Shown here: in pieces, positions 26,197-34,415 of the stretch
How the letters are laid out: each line of letters begins with the position of its first letter
How positions within the stretch are numbered: the first letter of the stretch is position 1
Made by a program: the position numbers and the translations under genes
The notes under the pieces: model-generated
The model's input: only the letters and a program-made list of their open reading frames with translations
Databases searched by the model: none
What the model was told of the DNA's origin: nothing
Assembly (NCBI RefSeq): GCF_014164775.1
Contig: NZ_JACJGB010000004.1
Span: 186,001-250,000 of the forward strand
Origin: Tessaracoccus sp. MC1679
Lineage (GTDB): Bacteria; Actinomycetota; Actinomycetes; Propionibacteriales; Propionibacteriaceae
Length of the DNA: 64,000 nucleotides
Direction of reading: 5' to 3'

Positions 26197-28025
26197 GGCA
26201 GGTTCTCGATCTCCAGGCGCGGAACATCCGGGCTCGCGGGCATGCCGAAGACCTGTTCGAGGAACGAGACCTGGGCCTCCAGGGACCGGCGCCTCGCAGC
26301 CAAGGTGCGGAATCCGTGGCCCTCACCGTCGAAGACAAGCAGCGCCACCGGTTGCCCGGCGGAGCGCACGGCCTCCGCCATCTTCCTCGCCTGCGTCGGT
26401 GGCACCACCTTGTCCTCCGAGCCCTGGAGGATCAGCATGGGGGTGCGCAGGTTCTCAAGGTGGTTGATGGGGGAACGGTCCTCGTAGACGGACCGTCCCT
26501 CAGGCCAGGGGGCCACCAGCCCGTCGAGGTACCGCGACTCGGCCTTGTGCGTGTCGGTGGCCAGCGTTGGGAGGTACCCGATGCCGTAGCGGCTGATCCC
26601 GGCGGCGTAGATGTCCGTAGAGACAAGAGACTTCAAGGTGGTGAAGCCGCCCGCGCTGCCGCCGGTGATGGCCACGCGATCCGGATCGACGTGTCCCGCC
26701 TCCACGAGGGCAAGCACCACCGCCTCCGCATCGGCCACGTCGAGCTCTCCCCATCGTCCACGGAGCCTGTCGCGGTAGACCCTCCCGAAACCCGTCGAGC
26801 CCGAATAGTTGACGTCAACGACGGCAAAGCCGCGCGAGACCCAGAACGCGATGCCCGCGTCGTAGGCGCAGGTGGCCATCGACGTGGGGCCGCCATGGGT
26901 GTACACGATCAGCGGTGCCCTCTCGGCCTCCGGCAGGTACAGCCAGGAGTGCACCGGCCCCGCGGGGCCGTCGGCCCAGAACGCGATGGGGGACACGGCA
27001 GCAGGCTCGGGACTCGCCGCCCCCGCCACGTGGCTGATCGTTCCGTCGCGCAGGATGGAGACGAGGGTCGCAGGGCGATCCGTCCACTGGGCCACCACGT
27101 AGAGCGTCCCGTCCTGGGAGGCCACTGACTCGATGGCGGCCGTACCCGGAAGCGGGTGGCTGACTTCTCCGGTGACGCTGTCCCACAGGGCCAGCTCGCC
27201 GCGGCCCTCGCGGAACACTACCGAGGCGACGACCCGATCCTCCACGACGGCTGCCGGCGGGGGAGTGAGCACCCAGGTGGGACCATCGCAGTCGTGGGCC
27301 ACGCGCCATGCGGGTCCGCCCACCACCCGCCAGTTCCAGAACCCGGACGTGTCCTCACTGACGGCCAGCACCCCGTCGTCCAGCCACAGGGGGTGCTGCG
27401 TCGAGACCCCCGCGCGGCCGGCGACCGGGGCAGCGGCTGCGGTCTGCGTCAGAGGAGCCGACCACACCTCAGAGGTGTCCCAGCTCATGTCGGGATGGTT
27501 CCACTGATACCACGCCAGCAGCCCCGAGCGAAGAACCGGCCCGGCGTAGAAGTCTGCCCCCGTCGCGAGCACCCTGCCACCGTCGGGGTCGAGTGAGGAG
27601 AGGGGGAGTGCGACGATCTCGGTGCGGGGCTCGGGTGAGGCCGAGTGGTCCTCACGCACCGCTACGGCGACGCCGTTCGCGAGGCTCAGGTGGAGGCCCC
27701 CGTAGACGAATGCGGTGTCCTGCTCCGTCAGCGGGCGGCGGCCGTCCCCGTCGTCGAACCAGATCTGCCCGGTGCGGTCGTCGCAGTACACCAGTGCGGC
27801 GCCGTCGGCCGCGTACGCTCCTCCGCCGTACTCCATCACCCGTGAACGGACCACGGAGTCAGGTGTGAGGTCCGTGACGACGCCCGCCGCCCAGCGACGC
27901 ACCGTCACCCGGCCGTCCTCGGCGGCGATGGTCGCCAGCCAGTAGATGCCTGCGGCGGTGGCCTGCACCTGCGAGATGGCGTCGGGGACATTCAGCACGG
28001 CCTCAAGCGGCATGGGATCACGCAT
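26190..28025 (-). CDS. S9-family prolyl oligopeptidase-like serine peptidase
   Basis: This is probably a cytosolic dipeptidyl or oligopeptidase with the prolyl oligopeptidase fold. An N-terminal beta-propeller (residues about 1-350) shields a C-terminal alpha/beta hydrolase. The nucleophile is in AITGGSAGGFTTL (GxSxGG). The catalytic Asp lies in LILQGSEDKVVPP and the His in LVFDGEGHGFR. No signal peptide is seen. ATG 28025 gives 611 residues; ATG 28013 is also possible, while the frame open to 28133 is not supported. The first domain ends before the HGGPTSMATCAYD motif that starts the hydrolase (oxyanion region). Confidence 0.9.
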   Translation of the reverse strand: MRDPMPLEAVLNVPDAISQVQATAAGIYWLATIAAEDGRVTVRRWAAGVVTDLTPDSVVRSRVMEYGGGAYAADGAALVYCDDRTGQIWFDDGDGRRPLTEQDTAFVYGGLHLSLANGVAVAVREDHSASPEPRTEIVALPLSSLDPDGGRVLATGADFYAGPVLRSGLLAWYQWNHPDMSWDTSEVWSAPLTQTAAAAPVAGRAGVSTQHPLWLDDGVLAVSEDTSGFWNWRVVGGPAWRVAHDCDGPTWVLTPPPAAVVEDRVVASVVFREGRGELALWDSVTGEVSHPLPGTAAIESVASQDGTLYVVAQWTDRPATLVSILRDGTISHVAGAASPEPAAVSPIAFWADGPAGPVHSWLYLPEAERAPLIVYTHGGPTSMATCAYDAGIAFWVSRGFAVVDVNYSGSTGFGRVYRDRLRGRWGELDVADAEAVVLALVEAGHVDPDRVAITGGSAGGFTTLKSLVSTDIYAAGISRYGIGYLPTLATDTHKAESRYLDGLVAPWPEGRSVYEDRSPINHLENLRTPMLILQGSEDKVVPPTQARKMAEAVRSAGQPVALLVFDGEGHGFRTLAARRRSLEAQVSFLEQVFGMPASPDVPRLEIENLPQ

Positions 28026-28159
28026 GGGGCCTTGTCTACCATGCCCCCCGCAGCAACCGGGCGTTGCGCGCAGCCTCCATTCGTGGGCACAATAGGCCCA
28101 CACCTGGGCGGGCCTGATCGCAGGGGAAGGCAATCCGGCCCAACCAGGAGGTACCGACC

Positions 28160-28684
28160 ATGTCTGCTCGTTTCGACACGATCAGTCAGCCCGTCGCGCG
28201 GGGGATGGTGTTCATCCACTCCGCGTTGGCTGCGCTGTGCCCGCATGTCGAGTGGGCCGGAGGTGCCGTCCTGGGCACTCGCATGGACCTCGAATGGTCG
28301 GAGCAGCCAGCCGAGCCGGGAAGCCGCCGTGCGGAGCTGTCCTGGACAGGTCCAGTCGGCACCGGAGCGGCTCTCGCCAGCGCATTGAGCCGGCTCACCC
28401 GGATCAGGTTCGAGGTGACGGAGGAACCCACGCCCGGCAGCGACGGTCAGCGATACTGCTTCACGCCCACCCTGGGCGCCTTCAGTGCCGTGGTGGGCGT
28501 ACACGGGGACATCCTGGTGCCGGAGGATCGTCTCCGACACGCCGTGGCCACGGAGGCACTCGGGGGCGAGCCCTTGCTCAAGGCACTCGAATCACTGCTG
28601 GGCGTCCCGTGGGACGAGGAACTCGACGTGTTCCGGCACGCCGGCGAGGACGCTCCCGTGCGGTGGCTCCACCAGGTGGTATAG
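28160..28684 (+). CDS. DUF3145 domain protein
   Basis: This 174-residue protein is nearly universal in actinobacteria and of unknown function. The conserved N-terminus GMVFIHSALAALCPHVEWAGG and TRIRFEVTEEPTPGSDGQRY, then the late GVPWDEELDVFRHAG, match DUF3145. It is soluble, with no membrane span. In actinobacteria such as Streptomyces it is found beside the fab cluster, as here, suggesting a link to lipid or envelope physiology, although that is inference from gene order. A strong AGGAGG lies upstream of the ATG. Confidence 0.9.
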   Translation: MSARFDTISQPVARGMVFIHSALAALCPHVEWAGGAVLGTRMDLEWSEQPAEPGSRRAELSWTGPVGTGAALASALSRLTRIRFEVTEEPTPGSDGQRYCFTPTLGAFSAVVGVHGDILVPEDRLRHAVATEALGGEPLLKALESLLGVPWDEELDVFRHAGEDAPVRWLHQVV

Positions 28685-28697
28685 CCACCGCCCAGGA

Positions 28698-29954
28698 TCA
28701 GTCGGTGACGTTCTCGTTGGTGACGAGCACGGCCACGTTGTGGCCTCCGAAGCCGAAGCTGTTGTTGATAGCCGCAAGCGGGCCGGAGGGCAGCGCTCGG
28801 TTCGAGGTGGCCACGTCGATGCCCAGGTCTGGTTCGATGTTCTCCACATTGATCGTGCCCGGAACCATCCGGTCCCGTAGCGCCAACACGGAGGCCACCG
28901 TCTCGAGTGCTCCCGCGCCACCGAGCAGATGCCCGGTCATGGACTTGGTGGAGGTCACCACCACGTGGTCCGCCTCAGCACCCAGCGCGGTTCGGATGGA
29001 GCCGGCCTCGGTGACGTCACCTTGGGGCGTCGAGGTTCCGTGCGCGTTGACGTGCACGATGTCACGGGCGGTGAGACCCGCTTCCCGAAGCGCCTTGATC
29101 ATCGCCTGGGACTGACCGTAGCCGTCCGGGTCCGGCTGGACGAGGTCGTGGCTGTCGGCCGTGATGCCGGCGCCGGCGAGGGTGCCGTAGATCCGGGCGC
29201 CACGGGCCTTGGCGTGCTCCAGAGTCTCGATCACCATGAGGGCGGCGCCCTCGGCGAGCACGAATCCGTCGCGGTCCACGTCCCACGGGCGCGAGGCGCG
29301 CTCCGGCTCGTCGTTGCGCCGAGACAGCGCCTGCATCTGACCGAAGGCTCCGATGGGGAGCGGGTGCACGACGGCCTCTCCGCCCCCGACCAGGACCACA
29401 TCGGCGCGGCCGAGGCGGATCATGTCGAGACCCAGCGAGATCGCCTCATTGGAGGAAGCGCAGGCCGAGACAGGGGTGTGCACGCCCGCACGGGCGTGGA
29501 TTTTGAGGCCGAGGTTGGCCGCGGGGGCATTGGCCATCAGCATCGGGATGGTGAACGGCGAGACGCGGCGGACGCCCTTGTCCTTCATCACGTCCCACTG
29601 GGAGAGCAGGGAGTGCAGCCCACCGATGCCGGTGGCGGACACGACGCCCAGCCTGTCGGGGTCGACGGGATTATCCTCGCCGAGGCCGAAGCCGGCGTCC
29701 GCCCAGGCGGCCAGGCCGGCGATCTGCATGAGTTGGGTGGAGCGGTCGAGTTTGCGCGCCTCGACGCGGTCCAGAACCTCGCTCGGGTCCACGGCCGCCT
29801 TGGCAGCGATGCGAGTGGGAAGCTGCTGAGCCCACTCCTCGGTCAGCGCCACCACGCCGGAACGTCCGGCGAGCATCGCAGTCCAGGTGCTGGCGACGTC
29901 TCCGCCGAGTGGTGTGGTCGCACCGAGACCGGTGATCACGACTGTGGTGGACAT
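28698..29954 (-). CDS. fabF: 3-oxoacyl-[acyl-carrier-protein] synthase II
   Basis: This enzyme condenses malonyl-ACP with growing acyl-ACP in fatty-acid elongation. The catalytic triad is complete: Cys in TPVSACASSNEAI, His in VHVNAHGTSTPQGD and His in KSMTGHLLGGAG. The C-terminal FGFGGHNVAVL is the family-typical glycine-rich loop. Length (418) is standard for KAS II. GAGGAG lies just before the ATG. It is the last gene of fabD-fabH-acpP-fabF, but a strong hairpin separates it from acpP. Confidence 0.96.
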   Translation of the reverse strand: MSTTVVITGLGATTPLGGDVASTWTAMLAGRSGVVALTEEWAQQLPTRIAAKAAVDPSEVLDRVEARKLDRSTQLMQIAGLAAWADAGFGLGEDNPVDPDRLGVVSATGIGGLHSLLSQWDVMKDKGVRRVSPFTIPMLMANAPAANLGLKIHARAGVHTPVSACASSNEAISLGLDMIRLGRADVVLVGGGEAVVHPLPIGAFGQMQALSRRNDEPERASRPWDVDRDGFVLAEGAALMVIETLEHAKARGARIYGTLAGAGITADSHDLVQPDPDGYGQSQAMIKALREAGLTARDIVHVNAHGTSTPQGDVTEAGSIRTALGAEADHVVVTSTKSMTGHLLGGAGALETVASVLALRDRMVPGTINVENIEPDLGIDVATSNRALPSGPLAAINNSFGFGGHNVAVLVTNENVTD

Positions 29955-29989
29955 GGGGATCTCCTCGTCACTGCATGGGGGGTCGATGG

Positions 29990-30016
29990 GGGGCGGCCGG
30001 GTGTGCGGGCCGCCCC
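29990..30016 (-). terminator. Hairpin between acpP and fabF, possible attenuator
   Basis: GGGGCGGCC pairs perfectly with GGCCGCCCC around a 9-nt loop, located 9 nt after the acpP stop on the minus strand. No T-run follows. It may let some polymerases stop after acpP and so keep FabF below the level of the abundant carrier protein, or it may block mRNA decay. Confidence 0.6.
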
Positions 30017-30025
30017 TCGCATGCG

Positions 30026-30271
30026 TCAGTTGGACGCGCGCTCGATGTAGGCGACAGCGTCGCCGACGGTCTTGAGGTTCTTGGCGTCCTCGTCGGGGAT
30101 CGAAACGCCGAACTTGTCCTCGCAGGCGTAGATGATCTCGACCATCGACAGCGAGTCGACGCCCAGGTCGTCGACGAAGGACTTGTCCAGCTGGACATCC
30201 TCGACTGCGACGCCGGCGATGTCGTTGACGATCTCGGAGAGATCTGAGCGGATTTCTTCAGTGCTAGCCAT
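30026..30271 (-). CDS. acpP: Acyl carrier protein
   Basis: This 81-residue acidic helical protein carries the growing fatty acid on a phosphopantetheine arm. The modified Ser is in DDLGVDSLSMVEI. The N-terminus EEIRSDLSEIVNDIAGV and the C-terminus VGDAVAYIERA are standard for ACP. ATG 30271 is chosen because AGGAAGG lies about 7 nt upstream; the frame is open to 30307 but without a ribosome-binding site. It is flanked by fabH and fabF in one operon. Confidence 0.97.
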   Translation of the reverse strand: MASTEEIRSDLSEIVNDIAGVAVEDVQLDKSFVDDLGVDSLSMVEIIYACEDKFGVSIPDEDAKNLKTVGDAVAYIERASN

Positions 30272-30315
30272 GGTGTGGCTCCTTCCTAGGTTCTTCTCTT
30301 TGGACACTCGTGGGG

Positions 30316-31305
30316 TCAGGGCAGGATCACGGTCTGGCCGGCGAACACGAGGCCCGCTCCGAAGCCGATGATCAGTGCACTGTCACCACTTTTGGCCTGC
30401 CCGGATTCGAGCAGCGCCTCCATCGCCAGCGGAACCGATGCCGCCGACGAATTGCCCATCTGGATGATGTCGCGGGCGACCACGACATCCTCGGGCAGCT
30501 TGAGGTGGCGCAACATCGAATCCGTGATCCGGTTGTTGGCCTGGTGGGGGATGAAGCAGTCCAGCTCATCGGCGGTGAGGCCGGAAGCCTCAAGCGTCTC
30601 GACGGCCTTCTCGACGATGGCCGTGGTGGCCCACTTGAACACCTCGCGACCCTCCATGTGGATGTAGGGACCTCCGGCGCCGGGCTCGACCCCGCGCCAG
30701 TCGTCGACCTCGATCACCTCGTGAGCCTCGGGCTTGGACCCCCAGACGGTGGGGCCGATCGCGGGCACGTCGCTGGGGCCGACGATGACGGCCCCAGCGC
30801 CGTCGGAGAAGAGGAAGGCGGTGGAGCGGTCGGTGGTATCGGTGTAGCTGGAGAGCACCTCCACGCCCAGCACCAGTACGTGTCTGGCGGAGCCGGTGCG
30901 GACCATGGACTCGGCCAGGCTGACGCCGTAACAGAAGCCGGCGCAAGCCGCCGAGATGTCGAAGGCGGCCGGGGCCGGGAGACCGAGGTCCTTGGCGAGG
31001 ATCGCGGCAAGCGCCGGGGTCTGCATGAAGTGCGAGATGGTGGCCACGATGACGGCGTCGACGTCCGCGGGCTGCAGCCCGGCGCGCTCGATCGCCTTTC
31101 GGGACGCCTCCAGGCCGAGGGTCTCAGCGTCCTCGCCGTCGGCGACCCAGCGACGCTCCTTGATTCCCGTGCGCTGAGTGATCCACTCATCGGTGGAGTC
31201 GATCATGGTGCACAACTCGTCGTTGGTCACGACACGACTGCCGCGGGCACCTCCGACGGACATGATGCGGGCATACTCGGCGCCGGTTGAGGACTTGAGG
31301 GGCAT
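30316..31305 (-). CDS. fabH: 3-oxoacyl-[acyl-carrier-protein] synthase III
   Basis: This enzyme starts fatty-acid synthesis by condensing an acyl-CoA starter with malonyl-ACP; in actinobacteria it often prefers branched or propionyl starters (not readable here). Its catalytic Cys is in ISAACAGFCYG, the His in CFIPHQANNRI and the Asn in IQMGNSSAASVP. The 329-residue length fits KAS III. Start ATG 31305 lies 7 nt after the fabD stop, so the two are coupled. The longer frame to 31641 is an overlap shadow of fabD. Part of the fabD-fabH-acpP-fabF operon. Confidence 0.95.
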   Translation of the reverse strand: MPLKSSTGAEYARIMSVGGARGSRVVTNDELCTMIDSTDEWITQRTGIKERRWVADGEDAETLGLEASRKAIERAGLQPADVDAVIVATISHFMQTPALAAILAKDLGLPAPAAFDISAACAGFCYGVSLAESMVRTGSARHVLVLGVEVLSSYTDTTDRSTAFLFSDGAGAVIVGPSDVPAIGPTVWGSKPEAHEVIEVDDWRGVEPGAGGPYIHMEGREVFKWATTAIVEKAVETLEASGLTADELDCFIPHQANNRITDSMLRHLKLPEDVVVARDIIQMGNSSAASVPLAMEALLESGQAKSGDSALIIGFGAGLVFAGQTVILP

Positions 31306-31312
31306 GTCTGAC

Positions 31313-32248
31313 CTACTCGGACTCGGGGGTGGGCTGGCTGTGGGTGCGGCAGAACTCGCGGGCCTCGTCGAGCTGATCGGGGGTGTTGAGGGCGAACAGC
31401 TCAACCCCCTTGAGGTTGCGCTTGGCAATGCCCGTGAGAGTACCGGACGGGGGCAGCTCGAGGAGGCCCGTGACGCCCATGTCGCGCATCGTGTCCATGC
31501 ACAGGTCCCACCGCACCGGGTTGGCAACCTGCAGGATGATCCGGTCCAACGCTTCACTGCCGCTGGAGACGGCCGCCCCGTCGGCGTTGCTGAGCAGCGG
31601 CGTGACGGGGTCGCTGGCGCGCATTCCCTCTGCTTTGGCACGCAGCCGGTCCACCGCGGGAGCCATGTGGACGGTGTGGAACGCCCCGGCCACGCTGAGC
31701 GGGATCAGGCGGGCCCGCCGCGGCGGGTTCTCGGACAGGACCTCGAGCTCTTCGACGGTGCCGGCTGCGACGATCTGCCCGGATCCGTTGTTGTTGGCCG
31801 GGGTCAGGCCCGCGGCCTCAATCGCCGCGAGGACCTCGTCGCGGTCCCCGCCGATCACGGCGGTCATCGACGTGGGCCGGGCCGCGGACGCCTCCGCCAT
31901 GGCCAGGCCGCGTTCGCGGACGAGGGCGAGCGCCTCCGTCGGGGAGATCACACCGGCGAGAGCAACGGCGGCCAACTCGCCCACCGAGTGCCCCGCAACC
32001 ATGCCGACGCCCTCGAAAGAGGGGAGCAGCTCCGCCGCGACAGCCAGGGCGGAGGCCACCAGGAGCGGCTGCGCGACGGCGGTGTCGCGGATGGTCTCGG
32101 CATCCGCCTCGGTGCCGTAGTGCGCCAGGTCCAGACCCACCGCCGTCGAGTAGAGGGCAAGGCGCTCCGCGAACGCGGGCTCCGCCAACCAGGGAAGGAG
32201 AAAACCGGGGGTCTGGGCACCTTGGCCAGGAGCAACAATCACGAGCAC
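31313..32248 (-). CDS. fabD: Malonyl-CoA:ACP transacylase
   Basis: This enzyme transfers malonyl from CoA to ACP. The N-terminus LVIVAPGQGAQTPGFL contains the oxyanion Gln. The nucleophile Ser is in MVAGHSVGELAAVAL and the catalytic His in VAGAFHTVHMA. GTG 32248 is preferred as start because it gives the MLVIVAPGQG beginning seen in other actinobacterial FabD proteins; GTG 32257 is an alternative. At 311 residues it is of usual size. It heads the fatty-acid synthase operon, and two inverted repeats lie in the 100-nt region before it. Confidence 0.94.
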   Translation of the reverse strand: MLVIVAPGQGAQTPGFLLPWLAEPAFAERLALYSTAVGLDLAHYGTEADAETIRDTAVAQPLLVASALAVAAELLPSFEGVGMVAGHSVGELAAVALAGVISPTEALALVRERGLAMAEASAARPTSMTAVIGGDRDEVLAAIEAAGLTPANNNGSGQIVAAGTVEELEVLSENPPRRARLIPLSVAGAFHTVHMAPAVDRLRAKAEGMRASDPVTPLLSNADGAAVSSGSEALDRIILQVANPVRWDLCMDTMRDMGVTGLLELPPSGTLTGIAKRNLKGVELFALNTPDQLDEAREFCRTHSQPTPESE

Positions 32249-32285
32249 GACAACCACTGTGCCCGTGCGGAGAGTCGGCTGCGGG

Positions 32286-32298
32286 CGTGAGACTCACG
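32286..32298. promoter_or_regulatory. Palindrome upstream of fabD, possible FasR operator
   Basis: CGTGAGACTCACG is a perfect 6-bp inverted repeat with one central base, 38 nt before the fabD start. In Streptomyces coelicolor FasR binds the fabD promoter region. This palindrome, with its position between the regulator gene and fabD, is a candidate site. Assignment is inferred from position, not from a known consensus. Confidence 0.45.
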
Positions 32299-32316
32299 AA
32301 TTTGCCCACCCGGCCT

Positions 32317-32333
32317 TTGTGGGAACCCCACAA
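32317..32333 (-). terminator. Hairpin after fasR
   Basis: TTGTGGG and CCCACAA form a perfect 7-bp stem around a 3-nt loop (AAC), 16 nt downstream of the regulator stop codon on the minus strand. It could be the terminator of the regulator gene, or a second operator near the fabD promoter. No clear T-run follows. Confidence 0.5.
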
Positions 32334-32348
32334 GCCGGCGATCCGCGC

Positions 32349-33533
32349 TCAGCCGTTGAGCCTGCCCAACGTGATGGCCATCCGCAGCACATAGGCCTCG
32401 CGGGCGTCGGTGGGGTTGTAGCCGGTGGCCTCCTGGATCCGCTTCAGGCGATAGCGCACCGTGTTGGGGTGCACGAACAGGGCCCGTGCGGTGGCCTCCA
32501 TCGAGGAGCCGCAGTCCAGGAACCCGACGCAGGTCTCCAGGAGCTCCTTGTTGGCGGCCAGCGCCGGGAAGATCTCCGACGCGAGGGTGCGCCGCGCATG
32601 CCCGTCGCCGGCGAGGGCGCGCTCGGGGAGGAGGTCCACCGACAACAGCGTCTGTGGCCCCTCCGGCCAGGCCTTCGCAGCCCTGAAACCGGACGCGGCA
32701 GCGCGCGCGGACTTCGGAGCCCCCGCCAGTCCGTCCACCGTCGGCCCCACGACCACGGGACCAGCGGCGAAGAAGTCCCGCAGCTTGGAGATCCGCTCGC
32801 AGGTGTCGACGGGGTCGCCGACTCCTGCCCCGCCCGCGATAACCACGAGCCGATCGCCCTGCGGGGCCGCCAGCACGTCGAGCGACAACTTCGACGCGGC
32901 GCGACGCAGCCCGTCGAGCACGGACGCCTCCTGCGGGGCTCCGCCGATGGCCACCACCACCTTCGACTCGGTGTTCCAGCCCAGAGTCGAGGCCCGCGAC
33001 AGCACGGACTCGTCTGTCTCCGCGCGGACCACGGCGTCGACGATGGTGGCCTCGATCCGCGAATCCCAGGCGCCGCGGGCCTCCGCGGCACGGGCGTAGA
33101 TGGCGGCCGCGGCGAACGCGATCTCGCGGGAGTAGTGCACGATGCCCAGTTGAAGTGCCTGCCGGTCACCCCTGGGGAGAAGGTGCTGGATCTGCTCCTC
33201 CACCACCTCGGTGGTGGTGCGGACGAGGTCCACGGTCTGCTGGAGGCTGATCCGGCGCGCCATGGCCCGCGGGGCGGCGTCGAAGATCGACTCCGGGGTG
33301 AAAGGCTCGCCCGCGAACCAGGTGACGAAGCCGTCGATGCCGGAGCGGGCCAGGATGCCGATCCAGGAGCGTGACTCGGCGTCCAGCTGGCTGAACCACT
33401 CGTGCCGGGCGACGAGGGCGGCCAGTGTCGCGGTGTTCATCTCCGAGGTGGAGGCCTGAAGCCGCTTGATGAGGCCGGCGCGAGCGCGGGCCGACGAGAT
33501 GAGCGCGGGCGCCGTCCCTGGCCGAAAGTCCAT
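32349..33533 (-). CDS. fasR: PucR-family transcriptional regulator of fatty-acid synthesis (FasR-like)
   Basis: This is a likely activator of the adjacent fatty-acid synthase operon, by analogy with Streptomyces FasR, which occupies the same place before fabD. The 394-residue protein has no clear ligand-binding domain motif. Its N-terminal half includes ISLQQTVDLVRTTTEVVEEQIQ. Its C-terminal PucR helix-turn-helix reads CGSSMEATARALFVHPNTVRYRLKRIQEATGY in two pieces around residues 340-375. ATG 33533 has no strong Shine-Dalgarno. It is the first gene of the block on the minus strand, 100 nt upstream of fabD. Confidence 0.87.
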   Translation of the reverse strand: MDFRPGTAPALISSARARAGLIKRLQASTSEMNTATLAALVARHEWFSQLDAESRSWIGILARSGIDGFVTWFAGEPFTPESIFDAAPRAMARRISLQQTVDLVRTTTEVVEEQIQHLLPRGDRQALQLGIVHYSREIAFAAAAIYARAAEARGAWDSRIEATIVDAVVRAETDESVLSRASTLGWNTESKVVVAIGGAPQEASVLDGLRRAASKLSLDVLAAPQGDRLVVIAGGAGVGDPVDTCERISKLRDFFAAGPVVVGPTVDGLAGAPKSARAAASGFRAAKAWPEGPQTLLSVDLLPERALAGDGHARRTLASEIFPALAANKELLETCVGFLDCGSSMEATARALFVHPNTVRYRLKRIQEATGYNPTDAREAYVLRMAITLGRLNG

Positions 33534-33587
33534 CCCGCCAGCCTAGTGGTGTCCTCCGTCGCTTCACCGGGGCTACGCTGGACAGCC

Positions 33588-34325
33588 ATGGGACGCAAGG
33601 TATTCGTGATCGGCATCGGCCCCGGCGGGCTGGGGCAGCTGACGCTGGACGCCGTCGACGCCATGAACCAGGTGGACGTCTTTCTCGTCGGGGATCACAG
33701 TGAGGACCAGCCCGATCTCGTCTGGCTCCGCAGCGAGCTGCTGCGCCGGCATGTGAACAGGCCGCACCGCGTGATCACGGTGCTGGACCCCAAGCGGGAG
33801 CACCCGGGGGCGGTGGATACGGGACGGCTCGCCACCTACAGCCACATCCTCTCCGGCCTGCCGACCGACGACGCGGTGGGGTTTCTCGCCTGGGGCGATC
33901 CGGGGCTCTACGACTCGATCCTGCGTGTCGTCGACGCACTCCGCGACAGATTGGCGCTCGAAGTCACCGTCATCCCGGGAGTGAGTGCCCTGCAGGTGCT
34001 GGCCGCCGCGCATCAGATCGCCCTGAACGCGGGCGCCTCCGTGCACATCACCACGGGGGCCCGGTTGCTCGCGGAGTACCGGCCCGAGCTCGGCGACGTG
34101 GTCGTGATGAATGACCCCGCCTTGGCCTGCCGAGGACTGATCGGGGAATTCCCGGACACCGAAGTGTTCTGGGGCGCCTACCTGGGCACCCCAGATCAGG
34201 TTCTGGCCAACGGGCCCCTGCGCACCATCGCCGGAGACCTGGCCGAACTGAGGCAGCGGCTCCAGGCCCACCATGGCTGGATCCACGACACGTATCTCCT
34301 CCGGCCTTTTCCTGACGCACGTTAA
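33588..34325 (+). CDS. cobF: Precorrin-6A synthase (deacetylating), CobF
   Basis: This enzyme methylates C-1 of precorrin-5 in the aerobic cobalamin pathway using SAM and releases acetate. The 245-residue SAM-methyltransferase fold starts MGRKVFVIGIGPGGLGQLT (SAM loop GIGPGG). It has the family-specific GFLAWGDPGLYDSILR and VTVIPGVSALQVLAAAHQIALN. ATG 33588 is preceded 8 nt upstream by TACGCT, a leaderless -10. No other cobalamin gene is nearby, so it is isolated here. The length and the GDPGLYDS motif separate it from other precorrin methylases. Confidence 0.88.
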   Translation: MGRKVFVIGIGPGGLGQLTLDAVDAMNQVDVFLVGDHSEDQPDLVWLRSELLRRHVNRPHRVITVLDPKREHPGAVDTGRLATYSHILSGLPTDDAVGFLAWGDPGLYDSILRVVDALRDRLALEVTVIPGVSALQVLAAAHQIALNAGASVHITTGARLLAEYRPELGDVVVMNDPALACRGLIGEFPDTEVFWGAYLGTPDQVLANGPLRTIAGDLAELRQRLQAHHGWIHDTYLLRPFPDAR

Positions 34326-34415
34326 CAATGCGTAACAAACGCCGGGCCGGGTCTCACCGTCGACCCCCATCGTTGCTAGGTTGACGCCGTTCGCCGAGAT
34401 TGAAGGGCTATCGCC

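Noticed and set aside
34326-34415. Glycine riboswitch before the AGCS symporter
   Set aside because: The conserved glycine-aptamer core was not recognisable in the 90-nt leader.
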